Positions 18,123 through 25,618 of a DNA stretch of 64,000 bases are shown here, piece by piece. Origin of the DNA: Mesorhizobium sp. (GTDB lineage: Bacteria; Pseudomonadota; Alphaproteobacteria; Rhizobiales; Rhizobiaceae). The stretch spans positions 92,925 to 156,924 of the forward strand of contig SAQG01000012.1 of NCBI GenBank assembly GCA_004020315.1. The letters run 5' to 3'. The position numbers and the translations under genes are program-made. Numbering within the stretch: position 1 is the first letter of the stretch; the number at the start of each line of letters is the position of its first letter. Below the pieces are notes generated by a model. The model was not told the origin of the DNA, ran no database searches, and was given only the letters and a program-made list of their open reading frames with translations.

Positions 18123-18153
18123 GGAAGCCGGCCCCTTGCGGGGGCCGGCTTCC
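18123..18153 (-). promoter_or_regulatory. Intra-operon hairpin between DUF736 gene and its downstream partner
   Basis: Perfect 13-bp arms (18123-18135 and 18141-18153) with a 5-bp loop, just 5' of the ribosome binding site of the gene at 17795-18100. There is no T-run, so it is more likely a processing, stability or translation-control element than a terminator. Confidence 0.6.
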
Positions 18154-18159
18154 GATGGC

Positions 18160-18483
18160 TCACTGCGGGTTGTTCCAGAGAACGACCTTCTTGCTCTCGT
18201 CGCCGCCAGGGGCCGGGGCGACATTGCCGAAGATGACGCCGATCTCGGGTGATTCGAGCTTGACGGAGAGGTACTCCTCGCCGGAGCGCTGCGAGCGGCG
18301 ATACCAGCCCGCGCCGATCTCGAAGCCGGTGCGCTTGTTGAGGATGCGGTAGTCGGGCGCTTCCTCGCTGGCCTTGTTGGGGTTCGGCACGACGGTGATC
18401 GGGGCGTTGACCCGCAGGGTGGCGAAGACGCCTTCCATCGAGCCGTCTGCCTTGGTGGTGAGGTTAGCGATCGTGGTAGCCAT
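18160..18483 (-). CDS. DUF736 family protein
   Basis: 107-aa protein starting MATTIANLTTKADGS at 18483. DUF736 proteins are small, common on rhizobial plasmids and conjugative elements, and of unknown biochemical role. Family features visible are the N-terminal MEGVFATLRV strand, DYRILNKRTGFEIGAGW and the closing VSVKLESPEIGVIFGN-type strands. The ribosome binding site (AAGGAG) lies in the arm of a leader hairpin, and a large palindrome lies 75 bp upstream. In-frame codons upstream of 18483 overlap those elements and are rejected. Confidence 0.85.
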   Translation of the reverse strand: MATTIANLTTKADGSMEGVFATLRVNAPITVVPNPNKASEEAPDYRILNKRTGFEIGAGWYRRSQRSGEEYLSVKLESPEIGVIFGNVAPAPGGDESKKVVLWNNPQ

Positions 18484-18490
18484 GGTGATG

Positions 18491-18537
18491 TCTCCTTCGG
18501 TTGCATCGGGAACCATTCCCGATGGCGTCGAAGGAGA
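18491..18537 (-). promoter_or_regulatory. Leader hairpin sequestering the DUF736 ribosome binding site
   Basis: Outer arms of 9 bp (18491-18499 and 18529-18537) and inner arms of 7 bp (18504-18510 and 18518-18524) form a stem with an internal loop. In the mRNA the 3' outer arm contains AAGGAG, eight bases before the ATG, so folding would hide the ribosome binding site. Similar hairpins precede several other - strand genes of this region. Confidence 0.65.
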
Positions 18538-18557
18538 GGGCCGTCCTGTTGCGGTCA

Positions 18558-18667
18558 TCTCGACGAAAATTCTGGAAAATTCTATTTGCTTTAAAAGCGT
18601 GGGCGGGCCCTTCGCCTGCCCGCGAACCAAAAAACAGAAATCGAATTTTCCAGAATTTTCGTCGAGA
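18558..18667. repeat. 110-bp palindrome with 25-nt perfect arms
   Basis: Left arm 18558-18582 and right arm 18643-18667 are exact reverse complements, AT-rich, and enclose a 60-base centre. The centre holds a second, GC-rich imperfect hairpin (around 18603-18622). The element lies upstream of the - strand DUF736 operon, about 3.3 kb from nic on the strand predicted to enter first. It could act as a single-strand promoter, a replication start or a small palindromic mobile element. Confidence 0.8.
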
Positions 18668-19267
18668 GTACCCCGCCAGGGGTTGACCGCGGTAAGCAGG
18701 CGGTCCTCTACAAAGGCGACATGAAAAGGGATTGGTTCGCGTTGCAGCCGAAGCCGGGGCGATTACCCTCTGCCACTCCGATCGCGCCCCACCAGCTCCG
18801 GCCGGCGACCGCTGGAATGGTTTGGCCGCTCCCATCATCGCCCCTTTCACCGCCGTTCCGGTAGCGCCCCGTCCAGCGAGGAAGCACGTGGGCTTGCGCA
18901 ACCTCCGCCAGCCGACGACACCCGTCGGTCATAGCTGTGGTTTCGCAGGTCGCAGCCGTCCGGCGACAGACCGCTTCGCCGAGTGTGGCGTTCACCTGAG
19001 CGTGCTTTGGCTGTCGCGCCGGCCGCTGATAGCGAGGAGACCATGATGTTGAACTTCCTCTGGGGCGACCCGCAGTGAGCGGGAGGTGCCGACAGAGCAA
19101 GTGGCCGGCAGCCCTGCCGCTATCGGTTGCCAAACAGGCGTACGGGCATTGTCGCCGATCGGCCATTGGAACGTGCCGTCATCGGATACATCCAACGCCG
19201 CGGTGTCACTCACCGCATGCGGTGCCGCGAGCTCGTTTACCCGGGCAATTGCGTGGGGCCCGAGCAC
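18668..19267. other. Intergenic region with no recognised gene
   Basis: 600 bp between the large palindrome and the SLOG gene. Open frames on both strands are short, Arg/Ser/Pro-rich and mutually antisense, without ribosome binding sites or family motifs. Nothing can be supported here. Confidence 0.6.
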
Positions 19268-19804
19268 TCATCCTAATGTCGTCGCGAGCCGCTCGTCCGG
19301 CGTCATGCGCGTTGCAAGCACATCCCAGATCTCCGGGTCGGCGCGTGACAGCATGGTTTGCCAGTCAACGACGTCGCAGGTTGTCGTAACCAACCCATTG
19401 GCGACATCGTAGGTAACGCAGGGCTTTTCGGCCATTGCAAGCCGCAGCACGTTGAGGACGGTGCCGGGGCTCATCCCGTTCCAGATCATCAGACCGTAGT
19501 CGGCGCGCCGGACCATTTCGCGGTCTTTCTGCGCCCCCGCTTCGAACCCGTGTATGTCAGGCAGTGGCGGAACGTTGTAGACGGCCCAATCGCCAAGATT
19601 GTTTCGCGGTTCATCACCGGCGCAAAAGACGCCGACATGTTCGTAGCCGTGCCCGCCAAGCAAAGCTTGTACTTCCGTGTCGGCGCCGGGTGCATCGCCG
19701 ACGAGAATGCCGTGTTCGGCTGCCACGATCGACGCAATACGCCCGACTATCGCGTCGGGCAGCTCGACGATGTCGCGTGAGCCGCCGATAAAAATCATCG
19801 CCAT
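19268..19804 (-). CDS. SLOG-superfamily nucleotide-binding protein
   Basis: 178-aa protein starting MAMIFIGGSRDI at 19804; the upstream frame is pyrimidine-rich leader and is rejected. GGSRDI and VGDAPGADTEVQ match the phosphate-binding and second conserved motifs of the YpsA/DUF2493-type SLOG fold. KDREMVRRADYGLMIWNGMSPGT matches its C-terminal ligand motif. SLOG proteins bind nucleotides or NAD-derived ligands and occur in conflict and plasmid systems. A truncated second copy is at 21875-22132 and a larger DUF2493 protein at 23177-24118. The exact ligand is unknown. Confidence 0.75.
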   Translation of the reverse strand: MAMIFIGGSRDIVELPDAIVGRIASIVAAEHGILVGDAPGADTEVQALLGGHGYEHVGVFCAGDEPRNNLGDWAVYNVPPLPDIHGFEAGAQKDREMVRRADYGLMIWNGMSPGTVLNVLRLAMAEKPCVTYDVANGLVTTTCDVVDWQTMLSRADPEIWDVLATRMTPDERLATTLG

Positions 19805-20065
19805 GGTGTCTCTCTTTCTCTCTAACAGCCCCCGCCCCTCTCCAGCCCCCTCTCCCTCGCGCGACAAGCGGCATAATGGATGCGCAGTCACGCTCGTAAG
19901 CGCGAGGCTCACCAGGTTGTTTTCTCAAACCGCCGTACGGACCGTCGCGCGCCTTTCTCGACAGACACATGGCTTCGATTTTGACCCTCGCGTAGACGAA
20001 GTCTCATGTGGCGCGTGGCGCGCCACGCCGTCGCACTGCGATCAATCCTTGAAAACCCGCGCGTC

Positions 20066-20101
20066 AACTGTCATATTGAAAAGAGACAACTGACGTATTG
20101 A
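20066..20101 (+). promoter_or_regulatory. Direct-repeat operator upstream of the ParS/RES pair
   Basis: Two 14-bp direct repeats, AACTGTCATATTGA (20066-20079) and AACTGACGTATTGA (20088-20101), 22 bp apart (two helical turns), directly before the ribosome binding site and ATG of the antitoxin gene. They are likely binding sites for the antitoxin. The rest of the gap from 19805 to 20065 holds nothing recognised. Confidence 0.55.
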
Positions 20102-20110
20102 GGTAATGCC

Positions 20111-20596
20111 ATGGTGATCGCGGCCGAGACCATAGCTCCTGACAGCGGTGTCAGCGACCTGCAGAAGGTCGCGGACCTGTTGGGCGGCGCCCGCGTCCTG
20201 TCACGCCGCGTGACCAGCGCGCTCGATGCCCATGAGCTGCTGTTGCATGGGTTGCCGACCTCGGCGCTGGATTATCTCGTCGGGCGGCTGGTGTTCATCC
20301 ACAAGGCCGAGTCACTCGAAAAGGCCGTGGGCATGAGCGTGCGCACCTATCAGCGACGCAAGGATACACCGTCGAAGCCGCTCAGCCAGGAGCAGAGTGG
20401 GCGGACGTGGAAATTCGCCGAGATCCTCGCCAAGGCAACGGACGTGCTGGGGTCGCAGGCTGAGGCGGAGCAGTGGCTTGAGCGCCCGGCGATCGGTCTG
20501 GACCAGCGGCGGCCGATCGATCTTCTGGCCACCCCGGCGGGCGTCGAGCTTGTCGAGGATTACCTCGAGAGGCTCGAATACGGCGTCTATGCATGA
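20111..20596 (+). CDS. ParS/MbcA-type antitoxin (DUF2384)
   Basis: 161-aa antitoxin. An N-terminal helix-turn-helix-like region (LEKAVGMSVRTYQRRKD) is followed by the C-terminal DUF2384 toxin-binding domain (AKATDVLGSQAEAEQWL, then RRPIDLLATPAGVELVEDYLERLEYGVYA). The closing motif is diagnostic of antitoxins of RES toxins. Its stop overlaps the RES start by 4 bp and paired direct repeats lie upstream, so it probably autoregulates. Confidence 0.9.
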   Translation: MVIAAETIAPDSGVSDLQKVADLLGGARVLSRRVTSALDAHELLLHGLPTSALDYLVGRLVFIHKAESLEKAVGMSVRTYQRRKDTPSKPLSQEQSGRTWKFAEILAKATDVLGSQAEAEQWLERPAIGLDQRRPIDLLATPAGVELVEDYLERLEYGVYA

Positions 20597-21102
20597 CGCC
20601 GCTGCCGGCGGCGCTCGGCGGTACGGAGTTCCTCGTCTGGCGCCTCGATCAGGGACGCTTTGGGCCAACCTGGGACAGCGGTGAGGGTGCTTATCGGGTC
20701 GGCGGGCGGTGGAACAGCAAGGGCGTGCGCGCCGTCTATTGTTCCATCGATCCCTCGACCGCGATTCTCGAAGTGGCCGTCCATAAGGGCTTCCGAACGC
20801 TCGACACAATCCCGCATGTGATGACGGCGGTCGTCATAACCGACGCAACAGACGTCCATGTCGTGAATCCTGGCGCGGTTCCCAACCCCAACTGGTTGCG
20901 TCCGGGCATTCCCAGTGCCGGGCAGCAAGCGTTCGGCGACGATCTTCTGCAGCGTCATCGCTTCGTGGCGATCCCGAGCGCTGTTTCCTCGCATAGCTGG
21001 AATTTTGTCTTCGTCGCGAGTGTCGCTGCGGGCGCTTATGCGCTGAAGCTCCAGGAGCTGTTTGCGCTCGATACGCGCCTGCATCCACCGGCAATACCAT
21101 GA
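20593..21102 (+). CDS. RES-domain toxin (ParT/MbcT-type NAD-consuming enzyme)
   Basis: 169-aa RES toxin; the family depletes NAD+ by phosphorolysis or modifies proteins by ADP-ribosylation. The active-site pattern is visible: VWRLDQGRF, GGRWNSKG (substrate Arg) and the catalytic region YCSIDPSTAILEV. The length is typical. It is translationally coupled to the DUF2384 antitoxin by a 4-bp overlap. Confidence 0.9.
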   Translation: MTPLPAALGGTEFLVWRLDQGRFGPTWDSGEGAYRVGGRWNSKGVRAVYCSIDPSTAILEVAVHKGFRTLDTIPHVMTAVVITDATDVHVVNPGAVPNPNWLRPGIPSAGQQAFGDDLLQRHRFVAIPSAVSSHSWNFVFVASVAAGAYALKLQELFALDTRLHPPAIP

Positions 21103-21246
21103 TGGGGACGTGCATAAATTGAGGAACGATGACGACGCTTACCAGAGCGTCTCAAAACGCCATGCGGATTTTCCGCATGGCGTCCTCGTGTAGTCGACTG
21201 CCGGCTCTGGCTTGACCCATTTCAGCCTATCCTGTTCACATGCGGC

Positions 21247-21912
21247 ATGTTCAAAACCATCAACGCAGCCCAGATTCACGTTTCGCTGGATGAGATCGAG
21301 CCGAAAATCTGGCGTCGACTTGTTTTGCCGTCAGCCTGGAATCTTGGGCAGCTGCATCTTGCTGTTCAGGCGGCCTTCAACTGGTGGAACTATCATTTGC
21401 ACGAGTTCCACATCGGCGGCCTGCGCTATGGCGATGTCGAGCTCCTGACGCAGGATGCGGATGAAGACGACCCCCGCGTCTTTGATTGTCATGAGGTTCG
21501 CCTCCGCGACTTCGCGCAGGGAGCCGTGTTCAATTACGTCTATGACTTCGGTGATAACTGGCGCCACACTGTCGTAATCGAAGAATTCGCGGCGCTTGAT
21601 GTCGCGCCAAAGCACGGGACCTGCATCGATGGAGCACGTGCCAGGCCGCCCGAAGATGTCGGTGGTGTCCCCGGGTACGAGCGCTTCCTGGAAATCATGT
21701 CGGACAAGACAGACCCCGAACACGCCGACTCCAGGCGGTGGTGTGGCGGCCATTTCGATCCGGAATGGTTCGACCTGGCTGTGGTGGACAAGGATGTGCG
21801 CAATGCACTGCGCCCGAATGTAAAGCGCCGGCTGCATCAGCCGAGGCCGAAGCGCAACGAACCAACCAGGCGGAAAAGCCGCCCGCGTCATTTGGCGGCA
21901 CGCGATAGATAG
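21247..21912 (+). CDS. Plasmid pRiA4b ORF-3 family protein
   Basis: 221-aa protein of the pRiA4b ORF-3 family, common in rhizobia; function unknown. Family motifs are visible: EPKIWRRLVLPSAWNLGQLH, the AFNWWNYHLHEFHI block, VYDFGDNWRHTVVIE and GGVPGYERFLEI. The C-terminal 30 residues are basic (KRRLHQPRPKRNEPTRRKSRPR) and run into the truncated SLOG copy on the other strand, so the original C-terminus may have been altered by the same rearrangement. Confidence 0.85.
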   Translation: MFKTINAAQIHVSLDEIEPKIWRRLVLPSAWNLGQLHLAVQAAFNWWNYHLHEFHIGGLRYGDVELLTQDADEDDPRVFDCHEVRLRDFAQGAVFNYVYDFGDNWRHTVVIEEFAALDVAPKHGTCIDGARARPPEDVGGVPGYERFLEIMSDKTDPEHADSRRWCGGHFDPEWFDLAVVDKDVRNALRPNVKRRLHQPRPKRNEPTRRKSRPRHLAARDR

Positions 21913-22132
21913 CCCAGTCGTCGAGATTGTTCCGCGGCTCCTTGCCGGCGCAAAAGACACCGACATGTTCGTAGCCGTGGCCTGCGAGAGGTGCCTGCAC
22001 TTCCGTGTCGGCTCCGGGGGCATCGCCGACGAGAACGCCATGTTCGGCTGCCACGATCGCTCCAATCCGCTCAACTGCGGGATCGGGCAAGGCGACGATG
22101 TCGCGCGATCCTCCGATGAATATCATGGCCAT
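21875..22132 (-). pseudogene. Truncated second copy of the SLOG gene
   Basis: The first about 85 codons from the ATG at 22132 closely match the intact gene at 19268-19804 (MAMIFIGGSRDIV, VGDAPGADTEVQ, GYEHVGVFCAG, EPRNNL-DWA), including a similar pyrimidine-rich leader. Near PPNDAGGF the similarity stops and the frame continues antisense to the pRiA4b-type gene to 21695 with low-quality sequence. The C-terminal ligand motif is lost, so it is probably non-functional. Confidence 0.75.
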
Positions 22133-22270
22133 GGTGGCTTTCCTTTCTCTCCAACAACCCCCGCCCCTCTTCCGCCGCCCTCCGCCTCCTGTCGGAAGCC
22201 AGATGCCATGCGATGTCGCTGCCTGCACGGCAGGCATTCCCCTGAGCATGGATTGGAGATGGCTGCGCGG

Positions 22271-22774
22271 TCAGGCCTGCGCGAGCCAAGCGCGGATGTC
22301 ATCGATCGAGCGTAGAAGGACTGAAGGATTGTCACGCGCTGGGATAAAGCCCCAGCTTTGCCAATAGGCTTCCGCTTCCGCGTCTATGGCACGCACGACG
22401 ACGGCACGACCGCCGACGAAGTCCGCCCCGGCGATGCAGCGCTGAAGCGCGTCCCTCACCAACGCAGAGCCGATACCCCGCCCGGCATACCGCCGGTCGA
22501 CAGCGAGTTGGCCGATCAGCAGACAGGGGATCGGATCGGGCGGCCGGCCGGTGCGTATGGCGCGCGGGGCCGCATTCGGCTCGATCACGCTTAGTGCGAG
22601 ACCGTAATAGCCGACAACCTGCCCTTCATCCTGGACGACCAGCACGCGCGTGAAACCGCGCGACTGGTTGGAGCGGGCGAAGTTGGCGTGCCAATGATCG
22701 AGCGCCGGCTTGCCGCATTCGAAACCGTCGAGACGATTCAAGTCGGAAAGGCGCTCAACGCCGGACAACGTCAC
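22271..22774 (-). CDS. GNAT acetyltransferase toxin, second copy
   Basis: 167-aa acetyltransferase from a GTG at 22774, which lies 5 bp after the antitoxin stop; upstream in-frame codons lie inside the antitoxin gene. The acetyl-CoA motif RRYAGRGIGSAL and the EAYWQSWGF segment are visible. It is TacT-like but only distantly similar to the enzyme at 11925-12416. The first residues (LSGVERLSDLNRLDGFECG) match the usual start of this toxin class. Confidence 0.87.
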   Translation of the reverse strand: MTLSGVERLSDLNRLDGFECGKPALDHWHANFARSNQSRGFTRVLVVQDEGQVVGYYGLALSVIEPNAAPRAIRTGRPPDPIPCLLIGQLAVDRRYAGRGIGSALVRDALQRCIAGADFVGGRAVVVRAIDAEAEAYWQSWGFIPARDNPSVLLRSIDDIRAWLAQA

Positions 22775-22778
22775 CGCA

Positions 22779-23063
22779 TCAGACGCCCCACGGGGCTTTG
22801 CGACGCAGCCGTTCGGCTGCCTTCGGCGGCGGCGCCGAGACCGGCGCGCTGATCGCGCGCAGGAACGCACCATAGGCGTCGGGCGAGAGCCGGATCACAC
22901 TCTCGTTCAGGATCGCCGTCTGCGCCTCCTGCAAGGCAGCCCGGCGCATGAACTCGGTGCGAGACAGACCAAGCAGATCCGCGCCGCGGTCGATGATGGC
23001 AAGGTCATCGTCGCGGAACCGCATCGACACCGGGGTCTCTTTCCTGATCGTGGCTGTTGCCAT
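22779..23063 (-). CDS. DUF1778 antitoxin, second copy
   Basis: 94-aa ribbon-helix-helix antitoxin from the ATG at 23063 (MATATIRKETPVSMRF). The DUF1778 core DLAIIDRGADLLGLSRTEFMRRAA is clear and the tail ends RLRRKAPWGV, resembling PW-containing tails of TacA-type antitoxins. It pairs with the GNAT toxin immediately downstream. The upstream AT-rich stretch (around 23085-23115) is the likely promoter and operator. Confidence 0.87.
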   Translation of the reverse strand: MATATIRKETPVSMRFRDDDLAIIDRGADLLGLSRTEFMRRAALQEAQTAILNESVIRLSPDAYGAFLRAISAPVSAPPPKAAERLRRKAPWGV

Positions 23064-23176
23064 GGCGTGAACTCCAATCCTGCAGAGATATAGAATGCGA
23101 AGCGCAATACATATTGTCGAAAGCCGGCAAAGGCTGCGACGCGCCGACAATCGGCGCGTCGCGAGGAATGTGGCGC

Positions 23177-24118
23177 TCACGCGCCGCCATCTGCGAAGCG
23201 CCAGACCGGAATGCCAAGGCGGCGCGCCTTGTCGGCGAGATTGCCGGTGATGCCGGAACCGGGGAAGACGATCAGGCCGGACGGCATCACCGACAGCATC
23301 TCGTCGTTGCGGCGGAAAGGGGCCGCCTTGGCGTGGCGGGTCCAGTTCGGCTTGAAGGCGATCTGCGTCACCTTGCGGCTTTCGGCCCAGCACGCCGCGA
23401 TGCGCTCGGCACCCCGGGGCGATCCGCCGTGCAAGAGCACCATATCGGGGAACTTGGCTTGGGCGCGGTCGAGCGCATCCCAGATCAGTTCGTGGTCGTT
23501 GAAGTCCATGCCACCGGAGAAGGCGATCTTGGTGCCGGTGGGGATCAGCACCTCGGTCTCGGCCCGGCGGCGCGCCGAGAGGAAGTCGCGGCTATCGATC
23601 ATGGCGGCGGTTAGATTGACGTGGTTGACCTTCGAGCCGCTGCGCGGTCGCCAGGTCGAGCCGGTCTGCGCCTCGAACAGGTCGGCCGCGAAATCGCGCA
23701 TGAACTCAAAGGCGTTGCGGCGCTCAAGGAGCGTGATGCCTTCGGCTACATGACGCTCCAGCTCGACGGACTTGACTTCGGTGCCGTCCTGTTCGCGCTG
23801 CCCGTTTCGCTGCGCATCCTCGTTGCGCTGCAGATCGCGCTGGATGCGGTCGCCGGCGCGATGGAAGAGATTGACGGTCGACCAGAGCAGGTCTCCGAGG
23901 TCGGGCTCCAGCCGTGTGTCGCCGAGCATTTCGGCGAAGGCGTTGAAGATGGCTGTGAGCGCCGACTGGACAGCCGGCTCCTCGGGCAACGGCCGCGGAT
24001 CGGGTTCGTCCTGGAAGGGGCGATGGCCGTAGAGCTGCATCTCGAAGATAAAGCGGTCGGTCGGCGAGGACGCGTGGGTCGGCTCGTGGCTGTCGTCGAG
24101 GGGAAGGGTCAGGTTCAT
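23177..24118 (-). CDS. DUF2493 (SLOG-fold) plasmid protein
   Basis: 313-aa protein with a helical, charged N-terminal half and a C-terminal DUF2493 domain (about residues 200-310). The domain shows KIAFSGGMDFNDHELIW, VLLHGGSPRGAERIAACWA, and LIVFPGSGITGNLADKAR, the nucleotide-binding motifs of this SLOG family. It is conserved on rhizobial plasmids beside the Toprim and methylase-helicase genes found here; function unknown. A leader hairpin abuts its ribosome binding site. Confidence 0.85.
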   Translation of the reverse strand: MNLTLPLDDSHEPTHASSPTDRFIFEMQLYGHRPFQDEPDPRPLPEEPAVQSALTAIFNAFAEMLGDTRLEPDLGDLLWSTVNLFHRAGDRIQRDLQRNEDAQRNGQREQDGTEVKSVELERHVAEGITLLERRNAFEFMRDFAADLFEAQTGSTWRPRSGSKVNHVNLTAAMIDSRDFLSARRRAETEVLIPTGTKIAFSGGMDFNDHELIWDALDRAQAKFPDMVLLHGGSPRGAERIAACWAESRKVTQIAFKPNWTRHAKAAPFRRNDEMLSVMPSGLIVFPGSGITGNLADKARRLGIPVWRFADGGA

Positions 24119-24126
24119 GGGGTTCT

Positions 24127-24163
24127 CCGTCGGGTTGGGGTCGCGTCTCTCGCGGCCTGACGG
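24127..24163 (-). promoter_or_regulatory. Leader hairpin at the DUF2493 ribosome binding site
   Basis: Arms CCGTCGGG (24127-24134) and CCTGACGG (24156-24163) pair with one wobble. In the mRNA the 3' arm ends in CGG, the first bases of the CGGAG ribosome binding site nine bases before the ATG. The loop contains a GAGAGA run. The same layout is seen at the ParB-like and ArdC genes. Confidence 0.55.
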
Positions 24164-24208
24164 CGATCCCCTCCCACGCGCTCTGCAGGCCGGAACCGCG
24201 AGCTCCTG

Positions 24209-24253
24209 GCATGATCCCCAAAAGCGGGAACCGGTTTTGGGAACAGATCATGC
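24209..24253. repeat. Dispersed rhizobial palindrome (RIME-like)
   Basis: GCATGATC and GATCATGC flank a centre containing GCGGGAACCGGTTTTGGG, matching from memory the palindromic repeat scattered through Rhizobium, Sinorhizobium and Mesorhizobium genomes. It lies in the 446-bp gap between the Toprim and DUF2493 genes. The rest of the gap is GC-rich and contains an inverted repeat CCTGCCGGG (24413-24421) / CCCGGCAGG (24462-24470) but no gene. Confidence 0.6.
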
Positions 24254-24564
24254 CGCAAAGGGAGCGAAGCGGCCGAGCGAAGCGCTGGGCGGCGCCAAGG
24301 CAGGTTTCCTGGCCCGCGAGGAATGGCCGGCCCCGCACATCGGCCAGGAAGCCGGGCAGCGGCTTTCCGGTGCGCCGATGTGCCAACAAAAAAGGCCGGC
24401 CAGGGGAGGAAACCTGCCGGGCGCCGCTGAAGGCCCGCATGTCGCGTGGTAGGGGTCGCCTCCCGGCAGGCCCGCGGGCGCGCGCCTTCCCGACGGAGAA
24501 GCCTTGGGGCCGGCCTTCCGCACGGCCACAGCCTGCGCCTGCGCCTGCGCGTTCGGGCCCCGCT

Positions 24565-25605
24565 TCACGTCGCGAGGAAGGCGATCGCGTCTTCCGGGAC
24601 GAGCTGTTCGCGAAGCCGCGCCATGAGCCGGTCGGGCCCGAGACGGCGCAGATCCTCGTTGAAATCGCCGAGTTCCGGCGACAGCACGAGCGGCAGGACG
24701 CCGGCGGCCTGCGCGCGTCGGCTCAGTCGATCGATGCCATGCCGGCCGGCCGCATCGGCATCAGCCGCGATATAGAGCCGGCGGCAACCGGCCGGGAAGC
24801 GGAAGGCCGCGAGGTGATTGGCCGAGAGGGCCGCGACCACCGGCATGCCCGGCATCACCGCGTTGAGGGACAGCATCGTTTCGAGGCCTTCGCCCGCCGC
24901 CATGATCGGGACCGGACCGATTGCGGGGAATGAGAAGCGCACGGCATTGCCGAGAAGGCCGCCAAGCGATCGTCTTGGATCGTCGACCGGAGCCTTGCCG
25001 GATCCGCCCGGATCAAGCCAGGTGCGATGCACGCCGGTGATCATGCCGGCGACGTCGGTGACGGCTGCGACGAGGGCTGGAAATGCCGATGTCGCGCCCG
25101 TGGTCAGATCCCGATAATAGCAGGAGGGATGGAAGCGCAGCGAACCGTGGCGCGCGACGGCGACGATGCCACGATCGCGCAGATATGCCTCGGCCAAACT
25201 GCCGTGGAGCGGCCAGCTCATCGCGAAGAGGCGTCGCGCCCGTTCGCTCGCTGACGGCAGGCCGCCAATCGGCCTTGAACCATCGCTGCCCGCAGACCGC
25301 GGCGGCTCAGGGTTCGGCAAGCTCAGGAAGCGCCGCGCCTCCGCGGCCACGTCATGGAAGTCAACAAGCCCGCAGGTCTCGCGGACAAGATCGAGGAGAT
25401 CGCCGAATTGGGCCGTCGCCTCGTCTGCCCATCTGCCTCGACGCGGTCCGGAAAGATGGACATAGAGCGAGCGCCCCTCGCTGTTGCCGACATCGCCGGC
25501 GATCCAGTAATTGCCCGCGCGCCGGCCGGCGGAGAGATAATGACGGCAGACGGCCTCGGCGTTTTGCGCGAGGCGGTCCGCGAGTTCGGAGGCGGAGGCG
25601 CGCAT
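24565..25605 (-). CDS. Toprim-domain primase-like plasmid protein (DUF7146-type)
   Basis: 346-aa protein with a C-terminal Toprim domain. The acidic motifs are visible as AAGEGLETMLSL (Glu near residue 238) and LYIAADADAAGRHG (DxD near 280), the metal-binding pair of primases and topoisomerases. The N-terminal 200 residues (GNYWIAGDVGNSEGRSLYVHL, AYLRDRGI) resemble the region before Toprim in plasmid/phage primase-helicase proteins, but no zinc-finger Cys cluster is seen. It starts 13 bp after the methylase-helicase stop and is in its operon. A role in priming the incoming single strand is possible but untested. Confidence 0.8.
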   Translation of the reverse strand: MRASASELADRLAQNAEAVCRHYLSAGRRAGNYWIAGDVGNSEGRSLYVHLSGPRRGRWADEATAQFGDLLDLVRETCGLVDFHDVAAEARRFLSLPNPEPPRSAGSDGSRPIGGLPSASERARRLFAMSWPLHGSLAEAYLRDRGIVAVARHGSLRFHPSCYYRDLTTGATSAFPALVAAVTDVAGMITGVHRTWLDPGGSGKAPVDDPRRSLGGLLGNAVRFSFPAIGPVPIMAAGEGLETMLSLNAVMPGMPVVAALSANHLAAFRFPAGCRRLYIAADADAAGRHGIDRLSRRAQAAGVLPLVLSPELGDFNEDLRRLGPDRLMARLREQLVPEDAIAFLAT

Positions 25606-25618
25606 AACCGTTCCTCCC

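Noticed and set aside
19086..19412. 108-codon + strand frame antisense to the SLOG gene end.
   Set aside because: No coding character, and it overlaps the C-terminal motif region of the intact SLOG gene.
24385..24400. A-run followed by GGCCGGCC as a terminator.
   Set aside because: The GC part is a loopless 8-bp palindrome and cannot form a normal hairpin.
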